DNA from: DATARH01 sp963773625
GTDB taxonomy: Bacteria > Pseudomonadota > Alphaproteobacteria > ATCC43930 > CGMCC-115725
DNA length: 64,000 bases
Direction: 5' to 3'
Assembly: GCA_963773625.1 (NCBI GenBank)
Contig: CAVZCJ010000019.1
Span: 248,001 to 312,000 of the forward strand
This document shows positions 8,501-17,288 of this stretch, piece after piece. The notes beneath the pieces were generated by a model. That model searched no databases, was not told the origin of the DNA, and saw nothing but the letters and a program-made list of their open reading frames with translations. The translations under genes were made by a program, and so were the position numbers. The number at the start of each line of letters is the position of its first letter. The first letter of the stretch is position 1.

Positions 8501-9679
8501 ATGCCCTTGGCTGGCATCACCGTGCTTGATTTCGGCCAGGTCTATCAGGGTCCCTACGCGACCCTGTTGATGGCGACCGCCGGGGCCGACGTCATCAAGA
8601 TCGAGCCGCCCAACGGCGAGCCGCTGCGCCGCCGTGCGCCGCCAGGCAAGAGCACGACGTTTCCGATCGCGATGCTCAACTCGAACAAGCGGGCGATCAC
8701 GCTCAACCTCAAGGACGAACGCGGCAAGCAGCTGCTGTTTTGCATGGCGGAAAAGGCCGATGTGCTCCTGGAGAACTTCGCGCCCGGGGTGATGGACCGG
8801 CTCGGGGTCGGCTTCACGGTGCTGCACGAGATCAACCCGCGCCTGGTCTACGCCTCGGGCACGGGGTATGGCCTCAGCGGCCCGGATCGCGACAACCTGG
8901 CGATGGATCTGACGATCCAGGCGGTCTCGGGGCTGATCAGCGTCACCGGCGAGCCCGACCGCCCGCCCTTGAAGGCCGGACCGGCGGTGGTCGATTTTCT
9001 CTCCGGCATCCACCTCTACGCGGCGACGGTGACGGCACTCTACGAACGGTCGGTGACCGGGGTCGGACGGCTCGTCGAAGTGGCGATGCAGGAAGCCGCG
9101 TATTCGACCCTGACCTCGCAGCTCGAAGCCTATTGGCGGACGGGCAAGGTGCCGCCGCGCACCGGCAACGCCAGTCATGGCCGGGTGCCGATCAATGTCT
9201 ACCCGGCCAAGGACGGCTATGTCGCGATGAACCTCGCGGTCGAGGAGCACTGGTACAATTTGCTGGCCGCGATGGGCCGCGAGGATTTGCGCGACGACCC
9301 GCGCTTTTCGAGCCCCGCGGCGCGGGTCGAAAACCGCGAACTGGTCGACGCGACGATCGCCGCCTGGACGCAGACCTTGCCCAAAATGGAGATTTTCGCG
9401 ATCGCCAAGCAGCGCCGCATCCCGCTGGCGCCGGTGCGCGAGGTCGACGAGGTCATGCACGACCGGCACATGCACGAGCGCGGCTTTCTCGACGACATCG
9501 TCCACGACGAGATCGGCCCGCTCACCGTGCCGACCTCGCCGCTGCGCTTCCACGGCGCCGACCGGCGCAAGACGACGCCAAGCCCCAAGCTCGGCCAGCA
9601 CAACGACGAGGTCTACGGCGGCTGGCTCGGACTCTCGACAGCCGAGATTGCCGCGCTCAAGGCCGACGGCGTGATCTGA
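8501..9679 (+). CDS. CaiB/BaiF family (class III) CoA-transferase
   Basis: 392-residue family III CoA-transferase. It starts MPLAGITVLDFGQVYQGPYA, has GADVIKIEPP, LNSNKRAITLNLK and YASGTGYG, and the catalytic Asp in NLAMDLTIQAVSGL, aligned with Asp169 of formyl-CoA transferase. Such enzymes move CoA between an acyl-CoA and a free acid through an aspartyl-CoA anhydride. No frame break. GTG 8486 is an alternative start 15 nt upstream. It sits between two crotonase genes, implying a pathway for one acid: CoA activation, then hydration or rearrangement. The substrate cannot be told from sequence. Confidence 0.88.
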   Translation: MPLAGITVLDFGQVYQGPYATLLMATAGADVIKIEPPNGEPLRRRAPPGKSTTFPIAMLNSNKRAITLNLKDERGKQLLFCMAEKADVLLENFAPGVMDRLGVGFTVLHEINPRLVYASGTGYGLSGPDRDNLAMDLTIQAVSGLISVTGEPDRPPLKAGPAVVDFLSGIHLYAATVTALYERSVTGVGRLVEVAMQEAAYSTLTSQLEAYWRTGKVPPRTGNASHGRVPINVYPAKDGYVAMNLAVEEHWYNLLAAMGREDLRDDPRFSSPAARVENRELVDATIAAWTQTLPKMEIFAIAKQRRIPLAPVREVDEVMHDRHMHERGFLDDIVHDEIGPLTVPTSPLRFHGADRRKTTPSPKLGQHNDEVYGGWLGLSTAEIAALKADGVI

Positions 9680-9691
9680 AAGGACAAGGCG

Positions 9692-10482
9692 ATGCCCCTC
9701 CTCCATGAAAAGCGCGGTCATGTCGCGATTATCACCCTGTCGCGGCCCGCAGGCGCGCAACGCCTGGGGAGAGGATTACAACGATGGGCTAAAGGAGTTA
9801 CTGCCGCAGCTCGAGGACGACCGCGACATCCGGGTCGTGATACTGACCGGTGACGACAAGGGCGGCGCGTTCAGCGCGGGCGCAAATATCAAGGATCCCA
9901 AGACCCATACCAGCGCCTCGATCGCCGAAGCGATCGAGGCGTTGCCGAAACGACGGCGCCATCAGGCGTTCAACCTGCTGACGGACTTTGCGAAGCCGGT
10001 GATCGCCGCGGTCAACGGCTACGCGGTCGGGATCGGGTGCATCGTCACCTATTGCTGCGACCTGATTATCGCGTCGGAAAAGGCGGAATGGCGGCTGCCG
10101 CAAGTCGGCCTCGGCATCCTGCCGGCGCAGGGAGGTACAGTGCGTCTGTCGCGGTGGATCGGCCGCGGCCAGGCGATGAAGGTGGCGATGGGGTTTCCTC
10201 TTGAAGGCCGAGGAGGCCTATCGCACCGGCCTGGCGCAATGGCTGGTGCCGCATGACGAGCTAATGGCGAAAGCGATGGAGGTCGCCGAACACATCGCCG
10301 CGCTGCCGCCCTTGGCAACGCGGCTCGCCAAGGAAGCGGTCAATTTCGGGCTCGACGTGCCGCTGCGCGAGGCGGCGAACGCCGATCTCTACCGTTTCAT
10401 GGCGCTCGAACTGACCGAGGACAAGGCCGAGAGCCACCAGGCCTGGCGCGAGCGGCGCAAGCCGCAGCTCAAGGGACGCTAG
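9692..10482 (+). CDS. Enoyl-CoA hydratase/isomerase family protein (frameshifted)
   Basis: Second crotonase of the cluster, about 262 residues when repaired. Oxyanion-hole motifs are GGAFSAGANI and AAVNGYAVGIGC, followed by CCDLIIASEKAEWRLPQVGLGI and a C-terminal ERRKPQLKGR typical of the family. Here too the usual first Glu position is not a Glu (GIGCIVTY), and the second aligns with Gln in LPQVGLG, so both catalytic acids of classical hydratases seem absent. Two frame changes, near 9748 (extra C) and near 10201 (extra T), each repaired by removing one base: SRPQARNAW and GFPLKAEEAY. The ATG is 13 nt after the CoA-transferase stop with AAAGGACAAGG as SD. Confidence 0.78.
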
Positions 10483-10561
10483 GCGCTCGCAAGAAAGTGA
10501 TACGCGCCAGGCGCTGCCGGACCAATATAGCGGCAGTCGCCGCTTCTTATTGGAGATCGTG

Positions 10562-11041
10562 ATGAAACTTACTTTGAGCCTGGTCGCCGCCATCGCGATG
10601 CTCGGCGCCGCGAACATCGCGCTCGCCGACAGCACGCGAGAGGAGCCGCCACCCAAACAAGCGGTGACCGGCGTGACGCTCGCCTCCGCCCAGCAAAAGA
10701 TCGACGCGGGGGATTATCGGGGTGCGATCCCGATCCTGACCGACATTATCAAGGCCGATCCCAACAATGCCGACGCACTCAATCTGATGGGGTTCAGCCT
10801 GCGCAAGACCGGTCAGACCGACCTGGCGCTGCAGTACTATACCAAGGCGCTGGCGCTGATGCCGAAGCATCTCGGCGCCAACGAATATCTCGGCGAGCTC
10901 TATGTCGAACTCGGCCAGGTGGACAAGGCCAAGGAACGCCTCGCCGTGCTTCAGGCGGCGTGCGGCAATTGCGAACAGGCGCGCGACCTGACGGCCTTCA
11001 TCGCCAAGGGGCCGGGGCCGCAAAAGGGCGCGTGGCGTTAG
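10562..11041 (+). CDS. Exported tetratricopeptide repeat protein
   Basis: 159 residues with a classical signal peptide (MKLTLSLVAAIAMLGAANIALA, cleavage after ALA) followed by three TPR-like helix pairs: QQKIDAGDYRGAIPILTDII, NADALNLMGFSLRKTGQTDL and LGANEYLGELYVELGQVDKA. A CGNCEQ pair of cysteines lies near the C-terminus. Probably a periplasmic protein; partner unknown. ATG 10562 is chosen because the signal peptide begins there and GGAG lies 8 nt before it. A 10-bp hairpin follows at 11078. Confidence 0.75.
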   Translation: MKLTLSLVAAIAMLGAANIALADSTREEPPPKQAVTGVTLASAQQKIDAGDYRGAIPILTDIIKADPNNADALNLMGFSLRKTGQTDLALQYYTKALALMPKHLGANEYLGELYVELGQVDKAKERLAVLQAACGNCEQARDLTAFIAKGPGPQKGAWR

Positions 11042-11077
11042 CGGGCGCGAGATCGACGACTGGTTATCCGACCTCAG

Positions 11078-11106
11078 TGGCCGGCCGGAGTGCAATCGGC
11101 CGGCCA
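11078..11106 (+). terminator. Hairpin, likely terminator of the TPR gene
   Basis: Perfect 10-bp inverted repeat TGGCCGGCCG / CGGCCGGCCA with a 9-nt loop, 37 nt after the TPR stop and followed by the A/T-rich stretch TTCAATTAGTTGATTTA. The run of T is weak, so Rho-independent termination is likely but not certain. Confidence 0.55.
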
Positions 11107-11196
11107 TTCAATTAGTTGATTTATCCATGATAAGGCGGCGTTGAAGCCGCACCGCTAACGTTTCCTCCACAACAACAAAACACAGGGAGGAACGAC

Positions 11197-12522
11197 ATGG
11201 CCGCGACAGACGTCGCTATCGATGCGCTATCCGAAGACGAACATCGTGCAGAGCTGCGTAAGGCGGTAATCGCCAGCACCGTCGGGACCACCATCGAATG
11301 GTACGACTTTCTGCTCTATAGCATCATCACGCCGCTGGTATTCGGTAAGCTTTTCTTTCCGCATTCCGACCCGCTGATCGGCGTACTGGAGGCGTTTTCG
11401 ATCTATTTTGTCGGCTTTGTCGGACGGCCGATCGGGGCCTTTATCTTTGGCCATTACGGCGACCGGCTGGGCCGCAAGGCAGCGCTGATCGCGACCCTGT
11501 TGATCACCGGCCTTGCCACCTTCGCGGTCGGCTTTGTACCCGGTTACGATTCTATTGGTATCTGGGGCGCCGTGCTGTTGACGGTCATCCGCATGATCCA
11601 GGGTATCGGCGTCGGCGGCGAGTGGGGCGGCTCGGTTCTGTTTTCGATGGAATGGGCGCGCACCAACAAGCACCGCGGCTTCATCACCTCGTGGCCACAA
11701 TTCGGCGGCCCGTGCGGTCTATTTCTCGCCAATATTGCGGTGCTGATCGGCAGCTCGATCGCCGGCGATCAGTTCTTCGCCTGGGGCTGGCGCATCCCGT
11801 TCTGGCTCAGCATCATCATGGTCGGGATCGGGCTCTATATCCGCCTCGGCATTCTCGAGACGCCGGTGTTCCGGCGGATCGTGGCCGAGGAACGCGTCGA
11901 GCGGGTACCGGTCCTCGAAGTGCTGAAACGCCAGCCGAAACAGGTCTTCCTGTCGATGTTCGCGCGCAGCGCAGAACAGGGGCCAGCGTACATCTACCTT
12001 GCGTTCATTTTTGCGTACAACAACCAGGTCATGCACATGTCGCGTGACTTTGTGCTGTTTTCGCTGATTGCCGCGGGAATCATCTCGTTCGCGACGATCC
12101 CACTTTCCGGTGCATTGTCCGACCGGCTCGGGCGCAAGCGGGTCTACATTATCGGCTCTCTCCTCACCGGGATTTACGGGTTCGTCTATTTCGGGCTGCT
12201 CAATACGCTGACGCCGGCGCTGATCGTCATCGCCATCATCGTGTCGTTCATCCCGCACGATATCATGTACGGGCCGCAGGCCGCGCTGATCGCGGAGGGG
12301 TTCACCCCGCGACTGCGCTACAGCGGATGCTCGATCGGCTACCAGCTCGCCTCGCTGACCGCCGGCGGCCCGGCGCCGCTCATCGCGACGGCGTTATTCG
12401 CGGCCTATCACTCGAGTACCGCCATTGCAGGCTACATCGCCATCATGGCGGTCGTCAGCATCGTCGCCACGGCACTGATGAAGGATTACACCGGGCAGGA
12501 CATCTCCGAAGAAAGTGCCTGA
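11197..12522 (+). CDS. MFS transporter, metabolite:H+ symporter (MHS) family
   Basis: 441-residue integral membrane protein with 12 predicted helices. It opens with the MHS-type N-terminus (AVIASTVGTTIEWYDFLLY), carries the MFS loop 2-3 motif GHYGDRLGRKAALI and its repeat GALSDRLGRKRVY, and has GIGVGGEWGGSVLFSMEWA in helix 4-5. This places it with ShiA/ProP/KgtP-like symporters that take up organic acids or compatible solutes with protons. SD CAGGGAGGAA 6 nt before ATG. It stands alone between a TPR gene and a glycosyltransferase-like gene and is followed by a strong terminator, so it is probably monocistronic. Substrate unknown. Confidence 0.9.
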   Translation: MAATDVAIDALSEDEHRAELRKAVIASTVGTTIEWYDFLLYSIITPLVFGKLFFPHSDPLIGVLEAFSIYFVGFVGRPIGAFIFGHYGDRLGRKAALIATLLITGLATFAVGFVPGYDSIGIWGAVLLTVIRMIQGIGVGGEWGGSVLFSMEWARTNKHRGFITSWPQFGGPCGLFLANIAVLIGSSIAGDQFFAWGWRIPFWLSIIMVGIGLYIRLGILETPVFRRIVAEERVERVPVLEVLKRQPKQVFLSMFARSAEQGPAYIYLAFIFAYNNQVMHMSRDFVLFSLIAAGIISFATIPLSGALSDRLGRKRVYIIGSLLTGIYGFVYFGLLNTLTPALIVIAIIVSFIPHDIMYGPQAALIAEGFTPRLRYSGCSIGYQLASLTAGGPAPLIATALFAAYHSSTAIAGYIAIMAVVSIVATALMKDYTGQDISEESA

Positions 12523-12542
12523 CCTCCCGTCGCCGGGCTGAC

Positions 12543-12580
12543 GAACGCCGGCGGGGAATAGGCGAGCCCCGCCGGCGTTC
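12543..12580 (+). terminator. Strong hairpin after the MHS transporter
   Basis: Perfect 14-bp stem (GAACGCCGGCGGGG / CCCCGCCGGCGTTC) around a 10-nt loop, 20 nt after the transporter stop and followed by TTAC. No long T-run. Confidence 0.7.
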
Positions 12581-12615
12581 TTACGCCGGCAACAGCGTGG
12601 TAGCAGCCCCAGGCA

Positions 12616-13859
12616 ATGGCACCGCTCAGGATCATCGTGGCCGGCATGGCCGCGCAGTACCCGGTCGGCGGCGTTGCCTGGGATTACCTGCAATACCCGA
12701 TCGGCCTCGCCCGGCTCGGCCACGACGTCGTCTACCACGAGGACACGTGGTGCTGGCCGTACGATCCGACCGAGCGCACGATGACCGACGAGTGGGCCTA
12801 TTCGGCGGCCTATCTCGACGATTTCTTCGCCCGCTATGCCCCCGAGCTGTTGCGACCGCTGGCATTACCTGCACCTGCACGAGACCAGCTGCGGCATGAG
12901 CCGCGCCACGTTCGACGAGTTCGCCAAGACCGCCGACCTGTTCATCAACGTCAGCGGCGGCAGCTTCTTCCCCGACGCGCTGTCGCCCAATTGCCTCAAG
13001 GTCTTTCTCGACACCGACCCGGGCTACAACCAGATCATCCTTAGCGAGCGGCCGTCATGGTCGGCAGAACGTGGACCGCTGGTGCGAGGGGGTGTACGCG
13101 CCACGACCGCCACTTCACCTACGCGGAGAATTTTGGCGCTCCCGATTGCACGATGCCAGGCGCAGGCATCGCCTGGAAGAAGACGCGGATGCCGGTCGTG
13201 ACCGAGCTGTGGCCGGCGCGCGCCGAGGAGGTCGGTGCCGGCCTCGCCCTGGGGCACGGTGATGACCTGGAACGTGTTCAAGGGAAAGCTCGAATATCGC
13301 GGGATGGAATATCGCGGCAAGGCCGGCGAGTTCGACAAGATCGCCGCGCTGCCGCACCGCCTCGGGGGGAAGTTCCGGATCGCTATTGGCGGCACCGAGG
13401 CGCCGCTCGACGCTCTGGCGGCGCAGGGCTGGGAGGCGGAGGACGGCCCGAGCGCGACACTGACGCCCGAGGCGTACCAGGACTACATCGCCGCCTCGCG
13501 CGGCGAGGTGTCCGTGGCCAAGCACGTCTATGTCGCGCTCAGGACCGGGTGGTTCAGTTGCCGCAGCGCCTGCTACCTCGCGGCGTCGCGGCCGGTCGTG
13601 GTGCAGGACACCGGGTTCTCGAATTTCCTGCCGACCGGGCGCGGCCTGCACGCGTTCACAACCGAAGACGAAGCGGCCGCCGGGATCGAGGCGATCGAGG
13701 CCGAATTATACGACCGAGATGAAGGCCGCCCGCGACGTCGCGTTCGGCCATTTCGACGCGCGCACCGTGCTCTCGCGGCTGATCGACGACGCGTTTTCGA
13801 CCGAAGCTCAGCCGCTGCGGGAACCCGCGCCTGTCCCCGACGAGGGATCCCAGTCGTAG
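12616..13859 (+). CDS. Glycosyltransferase-like protein (frameshifted)
   Basis: About 405 residues when repaired. It begins with a GT-B-like first strand and loop (RIIVAGMAAQYPVGGVAWDY), then LARLGHDVVYHEDTWCWPYD, a middle segment with LFINVSGGSF and LDTDPGYNQI, and ends with a nucleotide-sugar-site-like region (YLAASRPVVVQDTGFSNFLP) followed by GLHAFTTEDEAAAGIEAIEA, as in family-1 transferases of the CgeB/Glycos_transf_1 type. At least five frame changes occur (near 12855, 13065, 13095, 13215, 13710), several clearly one extra base. No catalytic residue assignment is safe. It overlaps the 3' end of the convergent unknown gene by 52 nt. Acceptor and donor unknown. Confidence 0.6.
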
Positions 13860-14617
13860 TCGCCGCGCGGCGGGAAGCCGGTACCGTCCCAATCGGGCCA
13901 ATTGTCGAGCACGTCGGACGAATACTGGCGGAATTCGAAGCCAATATCCTTCAGCTGCGCGGCATTGGCGAAATAGATGAGCTCGGCGTTGCGCTTGTCC
14001 TCGCCGCGCGAGTTCAGATAGTCGAAGTGGATGTCCTTGTCCGCGCGGCGATAGGCGGTCTTGCCATCGTCGTCCACGGTGCCGCGGAAATATTCGGTGA
14101 CGTTGAATTGCTTCAACGCCGCATCGTCGCCGGGAAACGACGGCAGCTTCGCATCGTTTTCGCGCGGGTGGGCCTTACCCGGCGGATAGACCGCGAACAC
14201 CAGGGCGGTGTGGTGTTTGTCGGTGATGCCGAGAACCGTCGTCGTGTAGCGCATCATCAAGTCCCCTTCCTGGGGACCCGCGACATTGATCTTGGTGTTG
14301 CGCTCGTGCAGCGATTTGGTCTGGATGTTTTGCTGCACGATCCGCGTGTAGTCGGCCTTGGTGGCCCACGGGGTGCCGAGCTTGCGAAACGGACCGTAGG
14401 GCGTCGCCGCTTTCGACGCGTAGAGCCAATCGTCGACGTCGTAGAACGAGAGCGGAAGACCCGATTGCGCGGCGAAATCGATCATCAGCATGATCGAGAG
14501 GTCGGCGCAGTCCTCCTTGCGGCCCATCAATCCTGGCGCCGTTGACCGCACGTACTTGCGATAAGCCAGATAGTAGCGATCGTCGGTCCATTGCGAATGA
14601 TGCGCCCACGCGGCCAT
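13808..14617 (-). CDS. Unknown protein; possible papain-like/NlpC-type cysteine hydrolase
   Basis: 269-residue intact ORF, no family recognised. ATG 14617 has GGAG 8 nt upstream; an ATG 21 nt further up is less likely. Acidic and aromatic-rich, no signal peptide or membrane segment. Three elements resemble the NlpC/P60-papain order: a Cys at a helix start (RKEDCADLSIMLMIDFA, about residue 41), a later GDL strand (GPQEGDLMMRY, about 116-126), and a His in the next strand (DKHHTALVFAVYPPG, about 135). The C-terminal third (FRGTVDDDGKTAYRRADKDI, then NSRGEDKRNAELIYFANAAQ) looks like a separate small module. The enzyme idea is inference only. No immunity-like or secretion neighbour is seen. Confidence 0.6.
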   Translation of the reverse strand: MAAWAHHSQWTDDRYYLAYRKYVRSTAPGLMGRKEDCADLSIMLMIDFAAQSGLPLSFYDVDDWLYASKAATPYGPFRKLGTPWATKADYTRIVQQNIQTKSLHERNTKINVAGPQEGDLMMRYTTTVLGITDKHHTALVFAVYPPGKAHPRENDAKLPSFPGDDAALKQFNVTEYFRGTVDDDGKTAYRRADKDIHFDYLNSRGEDKRNAELIYFANAAQLKDIGFEFRQYSSDVLDNWPDWDGTGFPPRGDYDWDPSSGTGAGSRSG

Positions 14618-14739
14618 GTCGGCTGCTCCTGAAACCAATGCGAGATTTGGCGGAAAGATTGTCGCTTACACCATGCACCGCAACGGCTGGCGGATGCGCG
14701 AAAACGGAAAACCAGCGGCTCGTCGGAAAACGTTGAGGG

Positions 14740-15201
14740 TCAGTACCGCCCGCCGAGCTTAGCGTGATCCCAGGTGACCGTCTTGTGCGGGATCACCTTG
14801 AGCACGACGCGCTTCGCGGCGCTGTCGTTGGTTTCCCTGCGGCGCGGTTGGCCGCTCGTGCCGGAGATCACCGCCCAGGCGTCGCGCACCGCGTCCTCGC
14901 CCTCGATGATCTCGCAGTGGCCACGCACCATCACGCCCTTCAGCTCGGCGTAGGAGCCGCCGGCCTCGACCATCAGCCCGACCTTCGGGTCGCGACGGAT
15001 GTTCACGACCTTCTGCGCCTTGGCATAGGAGGTCATGTAATAGACGCCGTCCTTGACCCCAAAGGTCATCGCCACGAGGTGCGGAAATCCATCCTTGTCG
15101 AGCGTCGCTAGCGCCGCCTTGCGGTTGGCGGCGAGGAATTGCCGCTGTTCCTCCTCGCTCAGCGTAATCTGCCGGCGCCGCGGCTCAACGTCATTTGGCA
15201 T
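14740..15201 (-). CDS. Pyridoxamine 5'-phosphate oxidase family (PPOX/F420-type split barrel) protein
   Basis: 153-residue split-barrel flavin/F420-binding protein: FLAANRKAALATLDKDGFPH, VAMTFGVKDGVYYMTSYAKA, QKVVNIRRDPKVGLMVEAGG and YAELKGVMVRGHCEIIEGED are the standard strands of the family. Such proteins reduce or bind small substrates with FMN or F420; the exact role cannot be inferred. Intact reading frame, ATG start with AGGGAAAAGC upstream. It stands alone between an unknown gene and a divergent SDR. Confidence 0.82.
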   Translation of the reverse strand: MPNDVEPRRRQITLSEEEQRQFLAANRKAALATLDKDGFPHLVAMTFGVKDGVYYMTSYAKAQKVVNIRRDPKVGLMVEAGGSYAELKGVMVRGHCEIIEGEDAVRDAWAVISGTSGQPRRRETNDSAAKRVVLKVIPHKTVTWDHAKLGGRY

Positions 15202-15271
15202 CGCTTTTCCCTCTTCGCGCGATCTGTAGCCGTCATAATGTCGAGGACGCCAACAGGATCATAGGCTGTCC

Positions 15272-16058
15272 ATGCAGAGCAGCAATCGCCCGGTCGCTCT
15301 CGTCACCGGTGCGTCGAGTGGGATCGGCGCGGCGCTCGCGCGCGAACTGGCGCGCCAGGGGCACGATTTGGTGCTGAGCGCCCGCAGCCTGGCGCCGATG
15401 GAGGCGCTTGCCGAGGAGATGCGCGGCTTCGGCGCGGGCGCGACGATCATCCCGGCCGATCTCGCCGAGCGTGGCGCCGCGTCGGCTCTGGTTCGCGAGA
15501 TCGCTGCGGCGGGTATCGAGATCGAGGTGCTGATCAACAACGCTGGGCTGGGCGCGATCGGGCGGTTCGAGCAGATTGACCCGGTGCACAACGGGGAGAT
15601 CATGCAGGTCAACATCGTCGCGCTGACCGAACTCACCCGACTCCTGCTGCCGCCGATGCTGACGCGGCGGCGCGGCAAGATCGTGCTGGTGGCGTCGACC
15701 GCGTCGTTTCTCCCCTGCCCCAATATGGCGGTGTATGCCGCCAGCAAGGCCTATGTCCGCAGCCTGGGCGAAGCGCTGGCGCAGGAGCTCGCCGGCAGTG
15801 GCGTCGACGTCAACGTGCTGTGCCCCGGCACGACCGCGACCAACTTCTTCGAGGTCGCCGGGGGCAAGCTGTCCGGCTCGCAGATGCGCCGGATGATGAA
15901 CGCCGATGAGGTCGCGCGGATCGGCATTCGCTGGGATGGCGCGCGGCGAGCGCGTGACGGTGACGGGGCTGGCCAACCGCATCCTCGCCTTCGCCGCGAC
16001 CCACACGCCGCATTTTCTGACCCTGCCCGTCGCCCAGCGGTCGATCGGGCGGGATTGA
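15272..16058 (+). CDS. SDR family NAD(P)-dependent oxidoreductase (frameshifted)
   Basis: Classical short-chain dehydrogenase of about 261 residues: cofactor loop TGASSGIG at residues 12-19, NNAG, catalytic Ser in VASTASF, and YAASK with Tyr and Lys of the active site. The NADP/NAD switch region reads LSARS. The last 40 residues are in another frame; removing the T at about 15932 gives IGIRGMARGERVTVTGLANR and a stop at 16058. Close relatives are annotated as DltE-like or ketoacyl reductases of unknown substrate. A metallo-hydrolase gene follows 19 nt later on the same strand. Confidence 0.85.
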
Positions 16059-16077
16059 CCCCACTGAGGAGACCACG

Positions 16078-16879
16078 ATGGCGTCCGATACCTATCAGAT
16101 CTACGCCGTGCGCTACGCCCACCACGACCGGCAGGCGCGCGAGAACTTCCTGCAGGGCGACCCGCACGACACCGCGCCGATGCCGCTCGACTATTTCGTC
16201 TGGGCGGTGGTCGGCGAGAGCCGCAGCTTCGTCTTCGACACCGGATTCGACCAGGCAATGGCGGACAAGCGCAAGCGCGAGTTCCTCACGCCCGCCGGGC
16301 GAAGGGCTGCGGGCGATCGGCATAGACCCAGCGAGCGTCAAGGACGTCGTCATCAGCCACATGCACTACGACCACACCGGCAACAACGACCTGTTTCCCA
16401 ACGCGACCTATCATCTGCAGGACCGCGAGATGGCGTTCTGCACCGGGCGCTGCATGTGCCACCCGCATTTGCGCCGCTCGTTCGAGGAAGCCGACGTCAC
16501 CGCGATGATCGGCCGGCTGTTCCGCGGCCGGGTGCAGTTTCACAGCGGCATCGACGAGCTGGCGCCGGGGATCACCGTGCATCACGTCGGCGGGCATACC
16601 GACGGGCTACAGGCGATGCGGGTCAAGACCGAACGCGGCTGGGTCGTGCTCGCTTCTGACGCCTCGCATTTCTACGCGAATTTCGAGGAGATGCGGGCCT
16701 ATCCGACGGTCTACAACGTCGGCGACATGCTCGAAGGGTTCGCGACAATTCGCCGGCTGGCGACCTCGCTGCAGCACGTCGTGCCGGGCCACGACCCGCT
16801 GGTGCTACGGCGCTATCCCGCAGCAAAACCGGGGCTGGAGGGGATCGCGGTGCGGCTCGACATCGAGCCGCGAGGTTGA
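16078..16879 (+). CDS. MBL-fold metallo-hydrolase, AHL-lactonase-like (frameshifted)
   Basis: About 266 residues when repaired. The zinc motif is SHMHYDHTGN (HxHxDH), preceded by VKDVVI, with further ligands in VGGHTDGLQ, LASDASHFY and VVPGHDP. The order and spacing match N-acyl-homoserine lactonase family (AttM/AiiA-like) proteins, many of which hydrolyse other lactones or esters. One frame change at about 16299 (extra G) separates the N-terminal FLTPAG from EGLRAIGIDP. SD TGAGGAGA before the ATG. Substrate unknown. Confidence 0.83.
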
Positions 16880-16936
16880 CCCGCCGGGCCGGTTGTGCCT
16901 GACATTCGCCATTCCAAACCGGGGTGGGGTTTCAGA

Positions 16937-17275
16937 ATGACGGCAAGGTTATGCGCTTTGGGTTTTCTTCTGCTGCTGGCCGCCTGTAGCAGCGAAACGG
17001 GAATGCACTGCGAATACGCCGCCGGCAATCTCGACGCCATCAAGGCGCAGGTGGCCAATCTCAAGGCCGGCGGCACGACGATGTCCGACGTCACCAAATC
17101 CTTGGGCAAGCCGGCTTCGGTAACGCCGGCGCCGAATGGCGGCAAAATCATGGAATACGAGTATCCGCAAAAACTCAGCTCGTCTTCTTCGCCGGCGTGT
17201 CCAGAAAAGACCCAGAAGATGTCGTTCACCTTCGATTCCCGCGAGGTGCTGCAATCGATGCAGATCAATTTCTGA
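16937..17275 (+). CDS. Small BamE/SmpA-like lipoprotein
   Basis: 112-residue protein with a lipoprotein signal (MTARLCALGFLLLLAACSS, lipobox LAAC). After the Cys, the segment GTTMSDVTKSLGKPASVTPA resembles the BamE/OmlA pattern in which G-x3-x-D-V-x-x-x-LG-P precedes a small two-strand sheet (EYEYP...FTFDSREVLQSMQI). It is likely an outer- or inner-membrane-anchored periplasmic lipoprotein; membership of the BAM complex is not implied. An ATG at 16895 would extend it by 14 residues but would bury the signal peptide. Confidence 0.7.
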   Translation: MTARLCALGFLLLLAACSSETGMHCEYAAGNLDAIKAQVANLKAGGTTMSDVTKSLGKPASVTPAPNGGKIMEYEYPQKLSSSSSPACPEKTQKMSFTFDSREVLQSMQINF

Positions 17276-17288
17276 GGCTGCGGATTGA

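Noticed and set aside
8459..9760. 433-codon minus-strand ORF opposite the CoA-transferase
   Set aside because: Shadow; Arg/Asp-rich with no recognisable fold.
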